Shown here one piece after another: positions 32,735 through 45,177 of a stretch of 64,000 nucleotides of DNA. The position numbers were made by a program, and so were the translations under genes. Numbering within the stretch: position 1 is the first letter of the stretch; each line of letters opens with the position of its first letter. The notes beneath the pieces are model-generated. The model was not told where the DNA came from. It made no database searches and saw only the letters and a list, made by a program, of their open reading frames with translations. The stretch spans positions 75,640,791-75,704,790 of the forward strand of contig NC_089584.1 of assembly GCF_019320115.1 (NCBI RefSeq), in the 5' to 3' direction. The stretch comes from Miscanthus floridulus. Taxonomy: Eukaryota; Streptophyta; Magnoliopsida; Poales; Poaceae.

Positions 32735-35700
32735 TCTGAAAGAAATGGTTCTCCATTTGCAGAAGTAGTTAGTTGAATAAATTTGAACACCACTTATATG
32801 TAATATGTGAACATGTGTCGGTACTTTCGAGTTTGGAAGCAGTTTCATGATTTTGCTTCGTAATTTTGTTTTATTTGTTTTCACCTTCTTCCCTTTTTGC
32901 AATAAAAAAGAGTGTTTATTCGATCCGACCCTTCCCTTTGTCTAAGGCTGCAGGGCCGGTGGTGCTTTTAGGGGAAAAAATTTTGGGTTGTGCTACTTGA
33001 GCAAAACATACCATAGTCGTCTGGTCGTTTGGTTTTTTGCGGTCTTACCAATCTGTTCCCCCGAATCTTGCCGCTAGTCTTGATGCGAGGAGGGAGTCTA
33101 ATGTAATGATTGTTTCGAAAAAAGGAAGGGAGGTAGCCGTACCTTTACCAACCCCTGAGTGAGATCTGACCCCTTGCATTCACTGGGGTTGAGTGTTACT
33201 GGAGACCGAAGCGTTCAGATGGAATCCCATTCCATAGTTTTTGTGATAGGGTCGGCAAAGTCCTCGGATGGTGTTCCACTATTCCCCGCCTTGCCTTCCA
33301 ATAGAATTCCCCAAGTGGGGACTCTATGGGCTTGGCTAGGGGGGCCTTCGAACCTCTGTCCCTATATCGAGTGGCTCGAGCCTCCGATCCTTGTTAGGGT
33401 TTGATAGGGGTCGGCCGTAATTCACGTGTTACCCTGTCCTTGACTTTCATAATCGGAGGGGCCGAGTAGACAACACTTGCCTTGGTGGCTCGAGTATTGT
33501 GCTCAATGAGCTCGCTAATGGGTACGTTCATGTGGAATTTGGGTCCATAATTTGCTGATGGGGTCGGAAGAGCCCTCTAGTGGCATTCCACAACTTCTTA
33601 ACTCACCTCTCGGTAGATGCCTGAGCCGTTCGATAGGCTCAGGTGGCTCGATGGCCCCTCCTCGATGGAGATTCTATGGGTTTGGCTCGAGGTTAGAATC
33701 GAACGAGAAAAGGTTGAGATGTCCCTGTCTGCTTCTGAGCGGGGTTAGGCAGGGCCGCTGGGGCTCATCTCAGTTATTTCTCCCTGGCTCTATTTGGCAC
33801 GAGGTGGCCTTGAGCCCTTCATAGGCCGACCTTCGAACCTTGGTCTGCTGCCACCCATATCGAATGAGACGACGGCCGTTTTGTGATGCGACACGAAGCA
33901 TTGGGATGCAATGTTTTGCATACACAATGTTTGAATGTATAATTTAATCAAAATGAAGGCAGGGTCGGTAACGTTACCTTGGTAGCACGAGTGATGGAAA
34001 GCTCCCACCAGATGTGTTTGAGCCAGGTTTCGGGTCTGATGTTTTCGACGAGGCCAACGTAAACTGCATAAGTATTGCTACTTTTGTTTTTGTGATTGAT
34101 TTTTAAGTGATTTGCTAGCTTCCCCTAAAGGGGGGGGGGGCTCTGTAGGTGGACCCCTCCAAAGTCCTTTTAGGAAGGTGGGAGCTAAGGCTAGCAGTGT
34201 GAGGAACTATGAATGTGATTATGCTGGCAAACCAAAAAGACTTCATAGCCGACGGAGCGTAGGCTCCGGTGGTTCATCCAGTTGTGCTCATCATTGTATT
34301 CCCACACACTGCACTTTTGGTTTCCCAAACGTAAGGAGGGGTCGGGCTAAAAAAGGGGGTTTAAACAAACATGCGCCCTTGGTAGCCCCCGAGCGATGTC
34401 CATGTCCCTGCCGTTGCTGGGGTTGGAAGCTCAGCAAAGAAATCAATACTCAAAGTAAATAAATAGGGGTGCTTATCTTTCAAGCCGACCGATCGACCCA
34501 GGGGGCCCATTGGGCTCCCCCTAGAAGGAGGTTCCATTGTTGGGTCATCCCTGGTCCTGCCTGGGGAAGCAGAGAGTCATCTGTAGGTGAGTGTGCCCCA
34601 GTTCTTGCGTCCAGGGCGCATTAGTGGTGGGCCATGCCCGGGTGACGTTCTGGCTTACCTGGCAGTGTCCCATCGATCAGAGCATGTCCTGTCGTTTTTG
34701 GCGCGTCACCTCAGATTTCTGTTAGCATTGATTTCACATTTGTATTGAATAGGGGAAGGCAGAGAGTTTTTTGTCCAAACCTTTTGCCTTTCCTTAGCTG
34801 CCAAGCCCCCTCTTTAAATAGGGGGGAAGAGTTCTCACTGCACCTCCTCGCCAGCCTTTGAGCCACCACCTCTTCTCCTTCCTTTCCACTGAATGTATTG
34901 GTTCCTAAGTAAGAGAGGGTAATGCTAGGGAGAGATAAACTCACAGGTCCACCCATGATTCTGGAGCTTGATGTTGAGCTAGAGGTTATTCAATGTAGAT
35001 GAGATGGCACGGTTCGCCTGTGTTGAGGAGGGGTCGCCGCTATCGGAGGAGAAGAGGCACCGAAGGGCGATGAGCATTGTTGATTTCACCGCCGCTGGTC
35101 GCGATCTTCCTTCAGCGGGAGGTGCTTTCTACCCCTAACGCCATTATCGGGGTTGGGGCTGATGATGATGGCATAGTCCCTGAACGTCCTGGCAGAGGGG
35201 CACCGTATTCGCTAGCGTGGTTCTTGATGTTGTAGATGACGGTGCCTTCGAAGGTCTCGTGATGCAGTGGGATAACATCCTGGTAGAGGGGCACTGTATT
35301 CACCGGCATGGTGCTCGATGTTGTAGATGACGGTGCCTTCGAAGGTCCCATGATGCGGTGGGATGTTGCCGATGGAGGGCATGGTGCAGCGGCCGCAGTA
35401 GATAAACTGGCTCGTGTACATGCCCCGACGTTGCCAATGGAGAGCTCGGCGTGGCGGCCGCAGTAGTACTCGTAGTAAAGCTAAGCAGAGAATGTAATTG
35501 AATAAGTTAGGGGGAGCCCCCGAGTGAACAGTCCTTTGGGTTTTTAGGAGTACACTAGTCTTTTGCATGATGAAATCATTTTGTAAGTGGTTAATTTGTG
35601 CAAAAAATGAACAAATTTTCATCTTTTGTTACGGCAAATAGCTTTTCAGTTTTCTCTTCTTATAGAAGAGGTTTTGCTGCCCTCCAACCCTTCCCATGGC

Positions 35701-36060
35701 CCAAGTTGTAAGAAACTAGGAGTGCAGGTGAATTAATTCTGATCATGCTAGTGAGCAAAGAGGTTGTAGCCGTTGGGGCGTGGGTCTCCCACAGTCCTAC
35801 CAGTTGTACTCGGAATTTGTTCCCAAAATCTTAGTCCTTAGGACTTGTTTCTGAGAAGATCGAAAAACTTAGATAAAGTTTTCAAAGATAATACAGGAAG
35901 TGTTTGTAAGATAAACGTACTTGTACTTGTATCAGCCCCCGAGTGAGGTCCGGCCCCTTACAAATTGCAGGGGTCGGATGTCACTAAAGATTGGGGTTTT
36001 GTAAAGACAAAGACTGATAAGAAGAAACATGCGTTTATTTAAGGGTAAAAACGATGTAGC
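32735..36060. other. Tat B untranslated spacer between integrase and antisense gene
   Basis: No coding frame recognised. It holds an AATAAA-type signal (about 32901) for the plus-strand gene, PPT-like GCCCCCGAGTGAG motifs at about 33151, 34382, 35514 and 35934, an 11-G run at 34130-34140, and a 91-bp tandem duplication at 35189-35370. Short open frames on both strands look incidental. Confidence 0.55.
35189..35370. repeat. 91-bp tandem duplication in Tat B spacer
   Basis: CTGGCAGAGGGGCACCGTATTC at 35189 recurs as CTGGTAGAGGGGCACTGTATTC at 35280. Both contain TTGTAGATGACGGTGCCTTCGAAGGTC. Two units with a few transitions between them. Confidence 0.85.
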
Positions 36061-37880
36061 TGCTCAATGTTCTAGGCGTTGGTGAAGACATCACCATTGA
36101 TGGTTTTCAACCTGTAGGCGCCTAGGCAAAGTACTTCCGCGATGACATAGGGCCCCTCCCAGGGCAGGGAGAGTTTGTGGCGGTCCTTGTTGCTCTGTAC
36201 AAGGCAGAGGACGAGGTCCCCAACATTGAAGGCTCGACCCTGCACCCATCGGCTGTGGTACCGTTGCAATGCCTGCTAGTACTTAGCTGAACAGAGGAGG
36301 GCGATGTTGCGGGCTTCATCTAGCTGGTCCATGGCATCTTGGTGGGATGCCTTGGCCCCCTATTCGTCGTATGCTCTGATTCTTGGTGCTCCATAGTCAA
36401 GGTCCATTGGGAGAACAGCCTCGGAACCGTAGACCATGAAGAAGGGTGTGTAGCCAGTGGCCTGGCTAGGAGTTGTCCTTAGGCTCCAGAGCATGGCCAA
36501 AAGCTCAGCGAGCTAGCGCACACCAAACTTGTTCAACCGATTGAAAATTCTAGGCTTAAGGCCTTGCAGGAGCATGCCATTTGCGCACTCGACCTGCCCG
36601 TTCATCTGGGGGTGCGTGACGGCTACCCAATCAATCCGAATGTGTTGTACATCATAGAATCGAATGAATTTTCTACCAGTGAACTACGTGCCATTGTTTG
36701 TGATGATGGGGTTCGGTACTCCGAAGCGATGGATGACATCGAGGAAGAATAGCACAGCTTGCTCGGATTTGATCATGGAGATCGATCGAGCTTCAATCCA
36801 TTTTGTAAACTTGTCTATGGTGACAAGTAGGTGGGTGAAGCCCCCGGGTGCCTTTTTGAGTGGCCCAACCAGGTTGAGCCCCTAGGTCATGAAGGGCCAC
36901 GTGATGGGGATCATTTGGAGTGCTTGGGCTAGAAGGTGAATCTGCCGAGCATAGTACTGACACCCTTCATAGGTGCGTACAATTTGCTCGGTGTCAGCCA
37001 CTGCGGTGGGCCAGTAGAAGCCCTGTCGGAATGTGTTCCCAACCAAGGTCCTTGGTGCAGCATGGTGATCGTAGACCCCATCGTGGATATCGCTTAGCAG
37101 AAGTTTTCCCTATTTGCCAGGGATATAGAGCTGTAGGATCCCCATATGGCTCCATTTGTAGAGTTCGCCTTCTACAAGAATGAAGGACTTGGCGCGATGT
37201 GTGAGCCATCAAGCTTCTGTCTTGTCTGCTGGTAGTGTGTCGCAGAGGAGGTAGTTGAGGTAAAGCATTCTTCAGTCATCAGGAGGGTTGGACTTTGCTG
37301 CTAGGTCCTCTTCAAGCTCCATGACCTTAGGGTCAGGAGGAGCAGTTGGCGGATCGGCCCCTAGGGTCAGACTAGATGGGCCATCGTCGACCTGTTCTGA
37401 CCCCACGTAGCGTACCGAAAGTTTATGTTGATCGCTGGAGAAGACACTTGCCTAGACTAGCTCTTGGCCAGATGCTGCTTTTGCGAGTGTGTCGGCTGCT
37501 TCGTTGAGATGCCTTGGGATGTGATTGAGTTCGAGGCCATCGAATCTGTCCTCCATCCATCAGACTTCTTGGTAGTATGCCTCCATCTTGGCGTCATGGC
37601 AGCTTGACTCCTTCATGACCTGGTTGACAACTAGCTAGGAGTCGCCCATGACGTCGAGGCATCAGATGCCCAGCTCGATAGCGATTCATAGGTCGTTGAT
37701 GAGCGCTTTGTATTCTACGTTATTGTTTGATGAGGGGAAATGGAGCCAAACCATGTACCTCATGTGGACCCCGAGGGGAGATACGAAGATTAGTCCCGTG
37801 CCGGCGCCCTTCTTCATTGGCGATCCATCGAAGTACATCGTCCAGTACTCTTGATCGACCACTGCTGGTGGCATCTAGAC
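36060..37880 (-). pseudogene. pol: Tat B pol, 3' part: second RNase H and integrase
   Basis: On the minus strand: archaeal-type RNase H with MYFDGS (about 37830), NNNVEYKALIND (about 37700) and MGDS (about 37645) carrying the D-E-D acids; spacer; integrase zinc-binding region (HDGVYDHHAAP about 37075, then a Tyr where the first Cys of the C-x2-C pair is expected, EGCQYY about 36955); core VTIDKFTKWIEA (about 36815) and IITNNGT (about 36700), where the second catalytic Asp is Asn; C-terminal block ending GAYRLKTINGDVFTNA (36072). Several TAG stops. Two active-site or zinc changes plus stops mean no functional integrase. Confidence 0.85.
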
Positions 37881-37929
37881 CTCGGTCCACTCCACGATGA
37901 AGTCAGCCAGGACCTGGGATTTGATCACT

Positions 37930-39509
37930 ATTCGGGGGGCATAAGTAATGCCCTAATCCATCAGCTTGAGTGCCCACTTTGTGGTTCTTCCTGTAGTGTC
38001 CTGGCTATGGACGACCTTGCCGAGGGGGAACAATGTCACGACTATCATAGGGTGTGACTCAAAGTAGTGGCGTAGCTTCCTCTTGGTGATGAGGATGGTG
38101 TAGAGGAGTTTCTGGATTTGGGAGTAGTAGGTTTTGGAGTCAGATAATACCTCACTGATGAAATATACAGGGCACTATACCTTGAAGGCGTGCCCCTCTT
38201 CTTCTTGCTCAACAACCAAGGTGGCGCTAACCACTTGCATGGTGGCCGCTATATATAGGAGGAGGGATTCTCCGTTGCTTGGAGGGACCAGAATCGGGGG
38301 TTTAGTTAGAAATTGCTTAACCATGTCAAGCGCCTCCTGAGCCTCGGCTGTCCACTCGAAGCAGTCGAACTTCTTCAGGAGTCGATAAAGGGGGAGTCCT
38401 TGTTCGCCGAGGTGCGAAATGAATCGACTGAGGGTGGCAAGGCACCCTGTGATCCGCTAAACCCCCTTTATGTTTTGGATCGGGCCCATCTTTGTGATGG
38501 CTGATATCTTCTCTAGGTTGGCTTCAATCCCGTGCTCGGAGATAATGAAGCCGAGCAGCATGCCCCTCGAAACCCCGAAAACACATTTTTCGGGATTGAG
38601 TTTGATGTCATTTGCTCGGAGTTTCACAAAGGTTTGTTCAAGGTCAGCGACAAGGTGGTCAGCTCCATTGGACTTTACTACGATGTCATCGACGTAGGCC
38701 TCAATGGTTCGCCCGATGAGGTCCTTGAAGCAATTGAGCATACAGCACTGGTAAGTTGCCCCATCGTTCTTCAGACTGAATGACATTGAAATGTAGCAAA
38801 ACGATCCGAAGGGGGTGATAAAAGATGTACTGAGCTGGTCGGACTCTTTCATCATCATCTAGTGGTAGCCGGAGTATGCGTCAAGGAAGCAGAGGGTTTC
38901 ACACCTTGAGCTGGAATCAACTATTTGGTCAATGCGTGGCAAAGGAAACGGGTCCTTTGGGCACGCCTTGTTGAGGCCCATGTAGTCAACACACATCCTC
39001 CATTTCTTGCTCTTCTTTCGTACAAGAACGGGATTTGCTAGCTACTCTAGGTGGTATACTTCCCAAATGAACCCAGTAGCCAACAGCTTTGCTATCTCTT
39101 CACCGATGGCCCTGCGCTTTTCCTCGTCGAAGTGGCGCAGGCGTTGCTTCACCGGCTTGGAGCCTAGGTGGATTTTCAAGGTATGCTTGGTGACTTCCCT
39201 CAGAATGCCTGACATATCCAAGGGTTTCCACGCAAAGATGTCTTTGTTATCGCGGAGGAAGTCGACGAGCACGCTTTCCTATTTGGAGGAGAGTGTAGCA
39301 CCAATGTGTTCTGCCGATTCGAAGGTGAGGGTCCAAGAGGACCTACTTGGAGCCTTCTATCGATTCGAACGACCCAGTCAATTTCTTGGCGTCGGGCGTT
39401 TTTTCGGCAACCTCCTCCCTGAGGGTGGTGAGTTCCTTGGAGGCGATGATTGCGAAGGCGTGACCGTAGCACTCGACTTTGCACTCGTAAGCGCGCTGGA
39501 AGGAGGTGC
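37930..39509 (-). pseudogene. pol: Tat B pol, RT and first RNase H
   Basis: On the minus strand from the Tekay B insertion: LVDFLRDNKDIFAWKPLDMSGI (about 39270), WRMCVDYMGLNKACPKDPFPLP (about 38990), YVDDIVVKSNG catalytic motif (about 38690), LGFIISEHGIEAN (about 38540), then the RNase H segment EWTAEAQEALDMVKQFL onward to ADFIVEW (about 37900). Stops are TAG at Q positions (e.g. near 38860 and 38457) plus a frameshift near 39280-39480. Joined to the protease at 54043-54468 once Tekay B is removed. Confidence 0.87.
39505..39509. repeat. Target-site duplication of Tekay B (left)
   Basis: GGTGC, repeated exactly at 53916-53920. The duplicated bases lie in Tat B pol. Confidence 0.93.
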
Positions 39510-42500
39510 TGTAACACCTCGGTGTTATGCCTGCATTTAGTCACTGCAAATCATACATATCATGCATCATCAAGCATCCAAATCATACATGCCTAATCAT
39601 GTAAATAACAATTGAAACATTGCTTCAAAACATTTGAAACATGTTGTGGGACCTGAATGTTGCATACCTTTGTTAGAATTGTTTTGCCCTAATTTTGCTT
39701 GCTAGGTTAGTAAAACATGTTTGGCTACTATTGTAAATCATCTAGGATTATTTAGTTTAATTTTTGGAGCAAGGTTTGTATTCAAAATAATTCAAAATTT
39801 TGCTTCCAAAGTAATTTCCCGAAAATTAGGGTTTTGAGTTAAACATGGACTTTGATTTTACAATTCAAAATCTAGAAAGAATTTGGCTGTGGTCATAAAA
39901 GCAAAGTTGTAGAGAATTAAATTCTAATCAACTTTCATTTTTGGTACATTTTCAAAAGATGTCATTTTCTTGCTCAAAATAATATTTGAAAGATGGCATT
40001 TAAAAATTCCTTGAAAATATAATTGAAAAATGGCTTTTTCTCCTTGGCGGGCCGCCGCCTCGCTTCTGGCCCATGGCCGAAGCCGGCCCAGCTAGCCTCC
40101 CGCTGCGCCGCGTGCCTCGCCTCGGCCCAGCCTAGCGCCGTGCCGCGCCTGGCCTACCTCCGTGCGCCTGCCCGCTGACGCGCCGCGCCGCGCGCCCGAC
40201 CATGGCAGAGCTTGCCCGCCACGTGGCGGCCATGCGCCGTCGATGCCGCCGCGCGTCGCAGCTAGTCTGCGCCCGCACCCACGCGCCCGCCTATTCCTGC
40301 CATAGCCAGTGCGCTCGCTCGCTCATTCCTGCGCTGCCTCTCCTCTCCGCCAGAGCCGAGCACCCCCAGCTCTGCCTCTCGCCGCGCCACCGCACCCGCC
40401 GGCAAAATCCGCCGCTGCTCCTCCACCTCGGCCAGCAATCACGCGCCCGCAGCTCCGCCTTGCTCTCCTTCAAGTCATGCTTGCGTTTGCGCCGACTGCC
40501 GAGCTTAGGTAGAGCCGTCTCAAGCCTCGCCACCGCCAGCCATGTCGCCGCCGTGCTCGGCCACCATGGAAGGCCCCTTCCTCCTCTTCTCCAACCCCGC
40601 CTAGCTACCCTACCGCATTCGCCAGCTTCTCGCACATCGCGTGCTCTCGCTAACTCACCCTGTCTCGGCCGGAGATGGTCGCCGGCCTCGTGGCCGAGCC
40701 GCGCTGCCGCGACGTCGCAAGCGCCGACGTGGCCTCTACCTCAGCCGAGCCAGGCCAAAAGGCCATGGGCCGACGCCCTATCGGGCGCCTCCCCTTTCCC
40801 CTTCGTTCAGGCCGCGCAGGCCAAAAGTGGCCGTGGGCCAGCTGATTCCAGCGGGCTGGCCCAGTAGCGATTGAAGGAATTGTTTTCAATTTATTCTTTA
40901 TTATTTGAAAATAGAAATGGTTTGCAAAATGTTTGGATACTCAAAGTTGCTCCAAATCTGTTGAAATAAATTTGTCTAGGTTCCTTATCATCAGATCTAC
41001 TTGGGAAAATTTCTGCATGTCATTTTTGAAATACTTTTCTGTAGAACTTTATTTAATCATGTATATTGCTGATAACTTGAAAAATGTGTAGAAAAATCTA
41101 TAGGCTTTAGAAAAATATGATTCCAAGTTTGTTAATCTTCTTATGTCATGTATTTCCTAGGAAAAATATGTTTCATGCATGTGTTGTGGGAAAATTTTGA
41201 GGTGTAGTTCAAGTACCTTTAATGGTTGATTTTTGTTATTTTAGCTAGAGAGCGAACTTTGTATAAAACATGCATGTGATAATTTTTGTACAGTAGTTAT
41301 ATGCTATGAAGAACCTAGGAAAAATACTAACTCTGTTGTTTGACACTTTTCACAGTTCAAAGTATTTTTATGTTCATAATCCTACCATAGCTTGTTATTT
41401 TTGTGTAGGCTAATCCACTCATTCAAATACCATGAAAATCTGATAGTAGACTACTTAGGGTAGTAATGTGCTATAGTAATTTTCTAAGATTTTTCTAAGC
41501 AAGAAAAATAGAGGTTGCTATTCAAACCTATTATTAATTAGGATTTAATTAAGCATTGCTTTATGTGTTTAAGAAATTAGCAAAGCTTTGGTGTATCTTT
41601 GAAGCATTTCATAAGATATGTTGACTTAACATATTAGTAGTAGAAAAGAATGCAGTAGATAACATGTGCTTGTAGTATATTCTCTTGGATGATGTTGACT
41701 ACCTTGCATTTAAACATATCCATTGTATTCATCTCATCCGATGCACCGATTGCATAAGCACTTACGCACATTGCATCATACAGGATCGCAAACTGAGAAC
41801 CCAGTCGTCATACCTGAGGAGCCTAAGGAGCAGTTCGAGGTGCAGCTGCAGGAAGTGCCCGAAGCCGACGAGGAGGACATTGAGGAACTTCCGGAGTGCC
41901 CTGATCACCATTCGAGCTCCTTCGAGAGAGGCAAGCCCCGGAGCATTTTCTCCCGGTTTGCAATTATTAATTAAATGCTTTACTTGATGCATTAAGTTCA
42001 GGAGTTGTTTGCAACCGTTGCTGCATTATACCTTGTTTACCTTTGTTATATTATATCCTTGTTACCCAAGTATCCGCAGTCGAGTCAATGCTTAGCTGGC
42101 TTAGACCGGTAGAAGTCGGGTGATTTCCTGTCACCTGCGAGCTATAGGTGGTTACCTGGATCTGCTTGGATGACTATGAAGTCATGGTATAACTAAGTGT
42201 TAAATGAAGTTGAGACCGGGCGGAGACTTGTAGAGTTTCGGGCTATAGTGTTTCCGTCTGTGTCGATTAAGAACCGATCGTTGTTGGGCCTCGAGTCATG
42301 TTGAATGCATGCCTTACATTTAGCTGGCCAAATAAAGTACCTTCCGACCATGAAGCTGGGAGATTATTCGGGCCGAGTAGATTGCCCACAGCGCACTGTG
42401 CCGGAGCAGGTGTGGTAGGACACGGGGGCGAGATGATAAGACCAAAGTGCAGTTGGTCGGCCCCCGGGTACATGTGGTTCCTGGCAAACTCAAGATTCCT

Positions 42501-43397
42501 AGATAGTTGACTCGGTGATCAATATCTCACTTTAGCGGGTGAGTGAGGTTTGTGTAAGGAATAAATCACCAGCTGGTTAGAAATCGATTCGAATCGCCAT
42601 CGCTCCTGGATAGTGAGCACTTGACTTGAGTTACTTCATCGTAGTAAATGTTTATGGAACACTTGGACAGTTATAATGAATATGACAGTATGGAAGTTGT
42701 TTAATGATCATGGGTTGTCATTATCCTGCTTAATCATGTGTTTGCTCTAGTATAGGTGCAAATCTAGTCGATAGGTTAATAATAATTAAATTGACAATAA
42801 TGCTTTTAGAAAGGTTCTTGAAATGCTAAAAATGCTTCTTTTGCAAATGAGTCAGCTACCCTACTATAAAGCCCTTCATAATCCTTGGTGTCATTTATTT
42901 TCGGTTATGTCGGGTAAGTCTAGCTGAGTACCTTCTCGTACTCAGGGTTTTATTCCCACTTGTTGTAGATGGGTAGATGTATTATGGCTACTATATCAAC
43001 TGCCTTTATCCTGCGATGGGTGATGCTTAGGACCATGGGCATGGTCATTCCTTACGTCTCATCTGATGCTTTTGTTGGAGATGATCATTCGCTGGCACTA
43101 TATTTAAACTCCGTGTGAGTGTGTGTGTGGTTTGAACAAATGACTTCTGCTACTTTTATTCGAACTGGTTTTGTAATAACTATGTTGAAACTCTAATGTA
43201 TCTGAGATTGCAAACTTTTATGTAATATGTGATGGTGACCGCTAAACTTATTACGATCTTGGCTGGAATGGAAGTTGGTTTGAAATCCTTCGTGATTTCA
43301 CGGACTACCGAGTTATACGGGCTTAAGTTTGCTAAATCGTCTGCTCTGGCGGATGATTTTCTTACTTAATTTCATATAATTGGTCGGTTCTATTACA
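39510..43397 (+). repeat. Tekay B 5' LTR
   Basis: 3888 bp, TGTAACACC...ATTACA. It differs from the 3' LTR by few substitutions plus an extra ~35 bp near 40110-40150 (CTGCGCCGCGTGCCTCGCC region). A strongly GC- and CpG-rich segment lies at 40050-40870. No TATA box is obvious immediately around it. Confidence 0.93.
40050..40870. other. CpG-rich segment of Tekay B 5' LTR
   Basis: Sharp rise in GC within otherwise AT-rich LTR, recurring at 50600-51390 in the 3' LTR. Open frames of 100-260 codons appear on both strands (Pro, Ala, Arg and Ser rich), but none has domain content. I read it as a GC-rich promoter-type region rather than a gene. Confidence 0.6.
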
Positions 43398-43399
43398 GC

Positions 43400-43411
43400 T
43401 GGCATCAGAGC
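43400..43411 (+). other. Tekay B primer-binding site
   Basis: TGGCATCAGAGC, 2 nt after the 5' LTR, matches the initiator-Met PBS TGGTATCAGAGC at 11 of 12 positions. Confidence 0.9.
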
Positions 43412-44187
43412 ATGGTTTAGCGTGTTACTGTTCACAAGTGTATTTAAAACAAAAAGGCATTTGAAAAACGTGATTTCCAAACTATAAAGTGTGCCAGTGG
43501 TCATATCCTTTATGCCTAGTTAAGGACTTTAGGTGGCTTAATTAAGTACTGATTGGGGTTCTTGCATCATATTTCTCTTTCGTTGCTCATACGGCGTGCT
43601 ATTGTATGAGTGCCACTTGTTTGAGTGGTAATGTATGGATCAATTGCCTCTACGCCTCGGTAAGTGTGAGTTGTGAGAGCATGATCGGATACACCGCCGA
43701 TCTAGGGTGAATGCTTATATGATGCTGGAGTAATTACATGTTCTACGCATGTTTTACAAAGGTATCTCATGTATGGATCTTCCATCTGTGGAGGCGATGC
43801 CGTCAATAGGACGATGGTTCGGGTAGTTACTACTGTTGTACACGTATCTGGGAATTCGTGTAGAGCGTTTAGATAAAACTTTACTGCTTTTATGCATTCA
43901 TTGGGAATTGGGCTAAAATGAATCTTCTGCAGGTACATAACAACGCTATCGTGTAGAATGTATTAGCTACGTATTTGAGAGATCGTTTGTATGCCACCGA
44001 ATTTGTCATTAGAACTTATTTATTTACTAAGTTTGTGAGAACGTACGACACATACATACATCATGTTACTTGTGCATTTCATTCATGTCATGCATTCCTC
44101 CCCTTATACATTGATTATCTCATTTTGATAAAAGTTGTATCACCTAAAATATGTTTTCCCGAGGTAATAAAAGAACTTTTGCTACAG
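43412..44187 (+). other. Tekay B leader
   Basis: About 780 bp with no coding frame. It ends ...AACTTTTGCTACAG directly before the ORF0 ATG. The acceptor-like end suggests this leader may contain an intron; a donor was not assigned. Confidence 0.6.
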
Positions 44188-45177
44188 ATGGCCTGCACGA
44201 AGCAGACCGCCCGTAAGTCCACCAGAGGAAGAGCACCTCGACGTCCGTTGGCCCTGAGGGAGCACGACACCACGGACACCTTCTTGAGCGAGTTTGGCAT
44301 GCCAACTTTGCTTTGGAGAGTGCTCCATGATGTGGGGTACCCAGAGGGTCAAGAACCAGTGTACTCTTAGAATGAGAGCCAGTTAGCAGAGGATGGACTC
44401 GCAGTGGTGGAGATCACGGTTCCTGCTCTCGGTGATGCTCTAGATTAGGATGGTTGGCATTTGGAGTTTGAGGGTCGCACTCCCACTGAGGGTGCAGAGG
44501 GAGCAGCCTTTCGTGTCATTAGGGACATTATGAGCAGATTTCCTAGTGAGGTTGCAGCAGCTCTAGCTGGCACTTTTCCTAGGGATGATCCTCGTGATGC
44601 CATTTGGGTTCAGCCTTAGGGAAGTGCATTGGTCAGAGGTCCAGCTGAAGGACAGGCTAGCGACAACCAGGCAATGAGTGCTATGTTCACCGCCATCAGA
44701 GCGTATGAGGGTCTTGAGAGTACCTAATGGACTTTGACTGGCCTGCGTGGTTAGGATAAGCTCAAGGGGAGAAAGCAGAAGAAGAGACAGGCATGTGCTA
44801 TAGCTAGCTTGCAGGAGCAGTTGGCTGATATGAACTTACAGCGAGATCAGGCGGTTGAGAGAGGTGATAGAGCTATGTAGCGAGTGCATACGTTGACTCA
44901 AGCCAACAACAATGCAGACCGCATGATTGGACAGTTGGTTCAGGAAAGGAATGAAGCCTAGAATGCAAGAAACCTTCTGCTGTAGAGGGTCAATGAGCTA
45001 GAGGAATACAACAGCAACCTGCATGAGGAGTTTCACGCGCTCTACAATGGGGTTGGCCCATATGCTCCACCAAATGCCGCTGGCATGGATATCGACGACG
45101 ACAACGAGGATGAGCCTGTAGTTTCACCTGGGGGCGATGGTGACGTCTCTGATCCCGATGATGGCCCCGAGGAGTAG
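44188..45177 (+). pseudogene. Tekay B ORF0: histone H3 tail mimic with coiled coil and acidic tail
   Basis: 330 codons from ATG 44188 to TAG 45175-45177. After Met the protein starts A-C-T-K-Q-T-A-R-K-S-T-R-G-R-A-P-R-R-P-L-A. Against the H3 tail (A1 to A21) 16 of 21 residues agree, in register, with K4 and the A7-R8-K9-S10-T11 context intact. C2 (TGC) and R12 (AGA) are each one transition from the H3 residue; positions 14, 18 and 19 also differ. Next comes L-R-E, as in the H3 alpha-N A-L-R-E, but nothing further is clearly histone. The middle is unrecognised. The C-terminal third is coiled-coil (LQEQLADMNLQRDQAVERGD; VNELEEYNSNLHEEFHALY) then acidic (DIDDDNEDEP...DPDDGPEE). Eight internal stops, seven TAG and one TAA. 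Same position as ORF0 of Tekay A. Function unknown. Confidence 0.8.
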
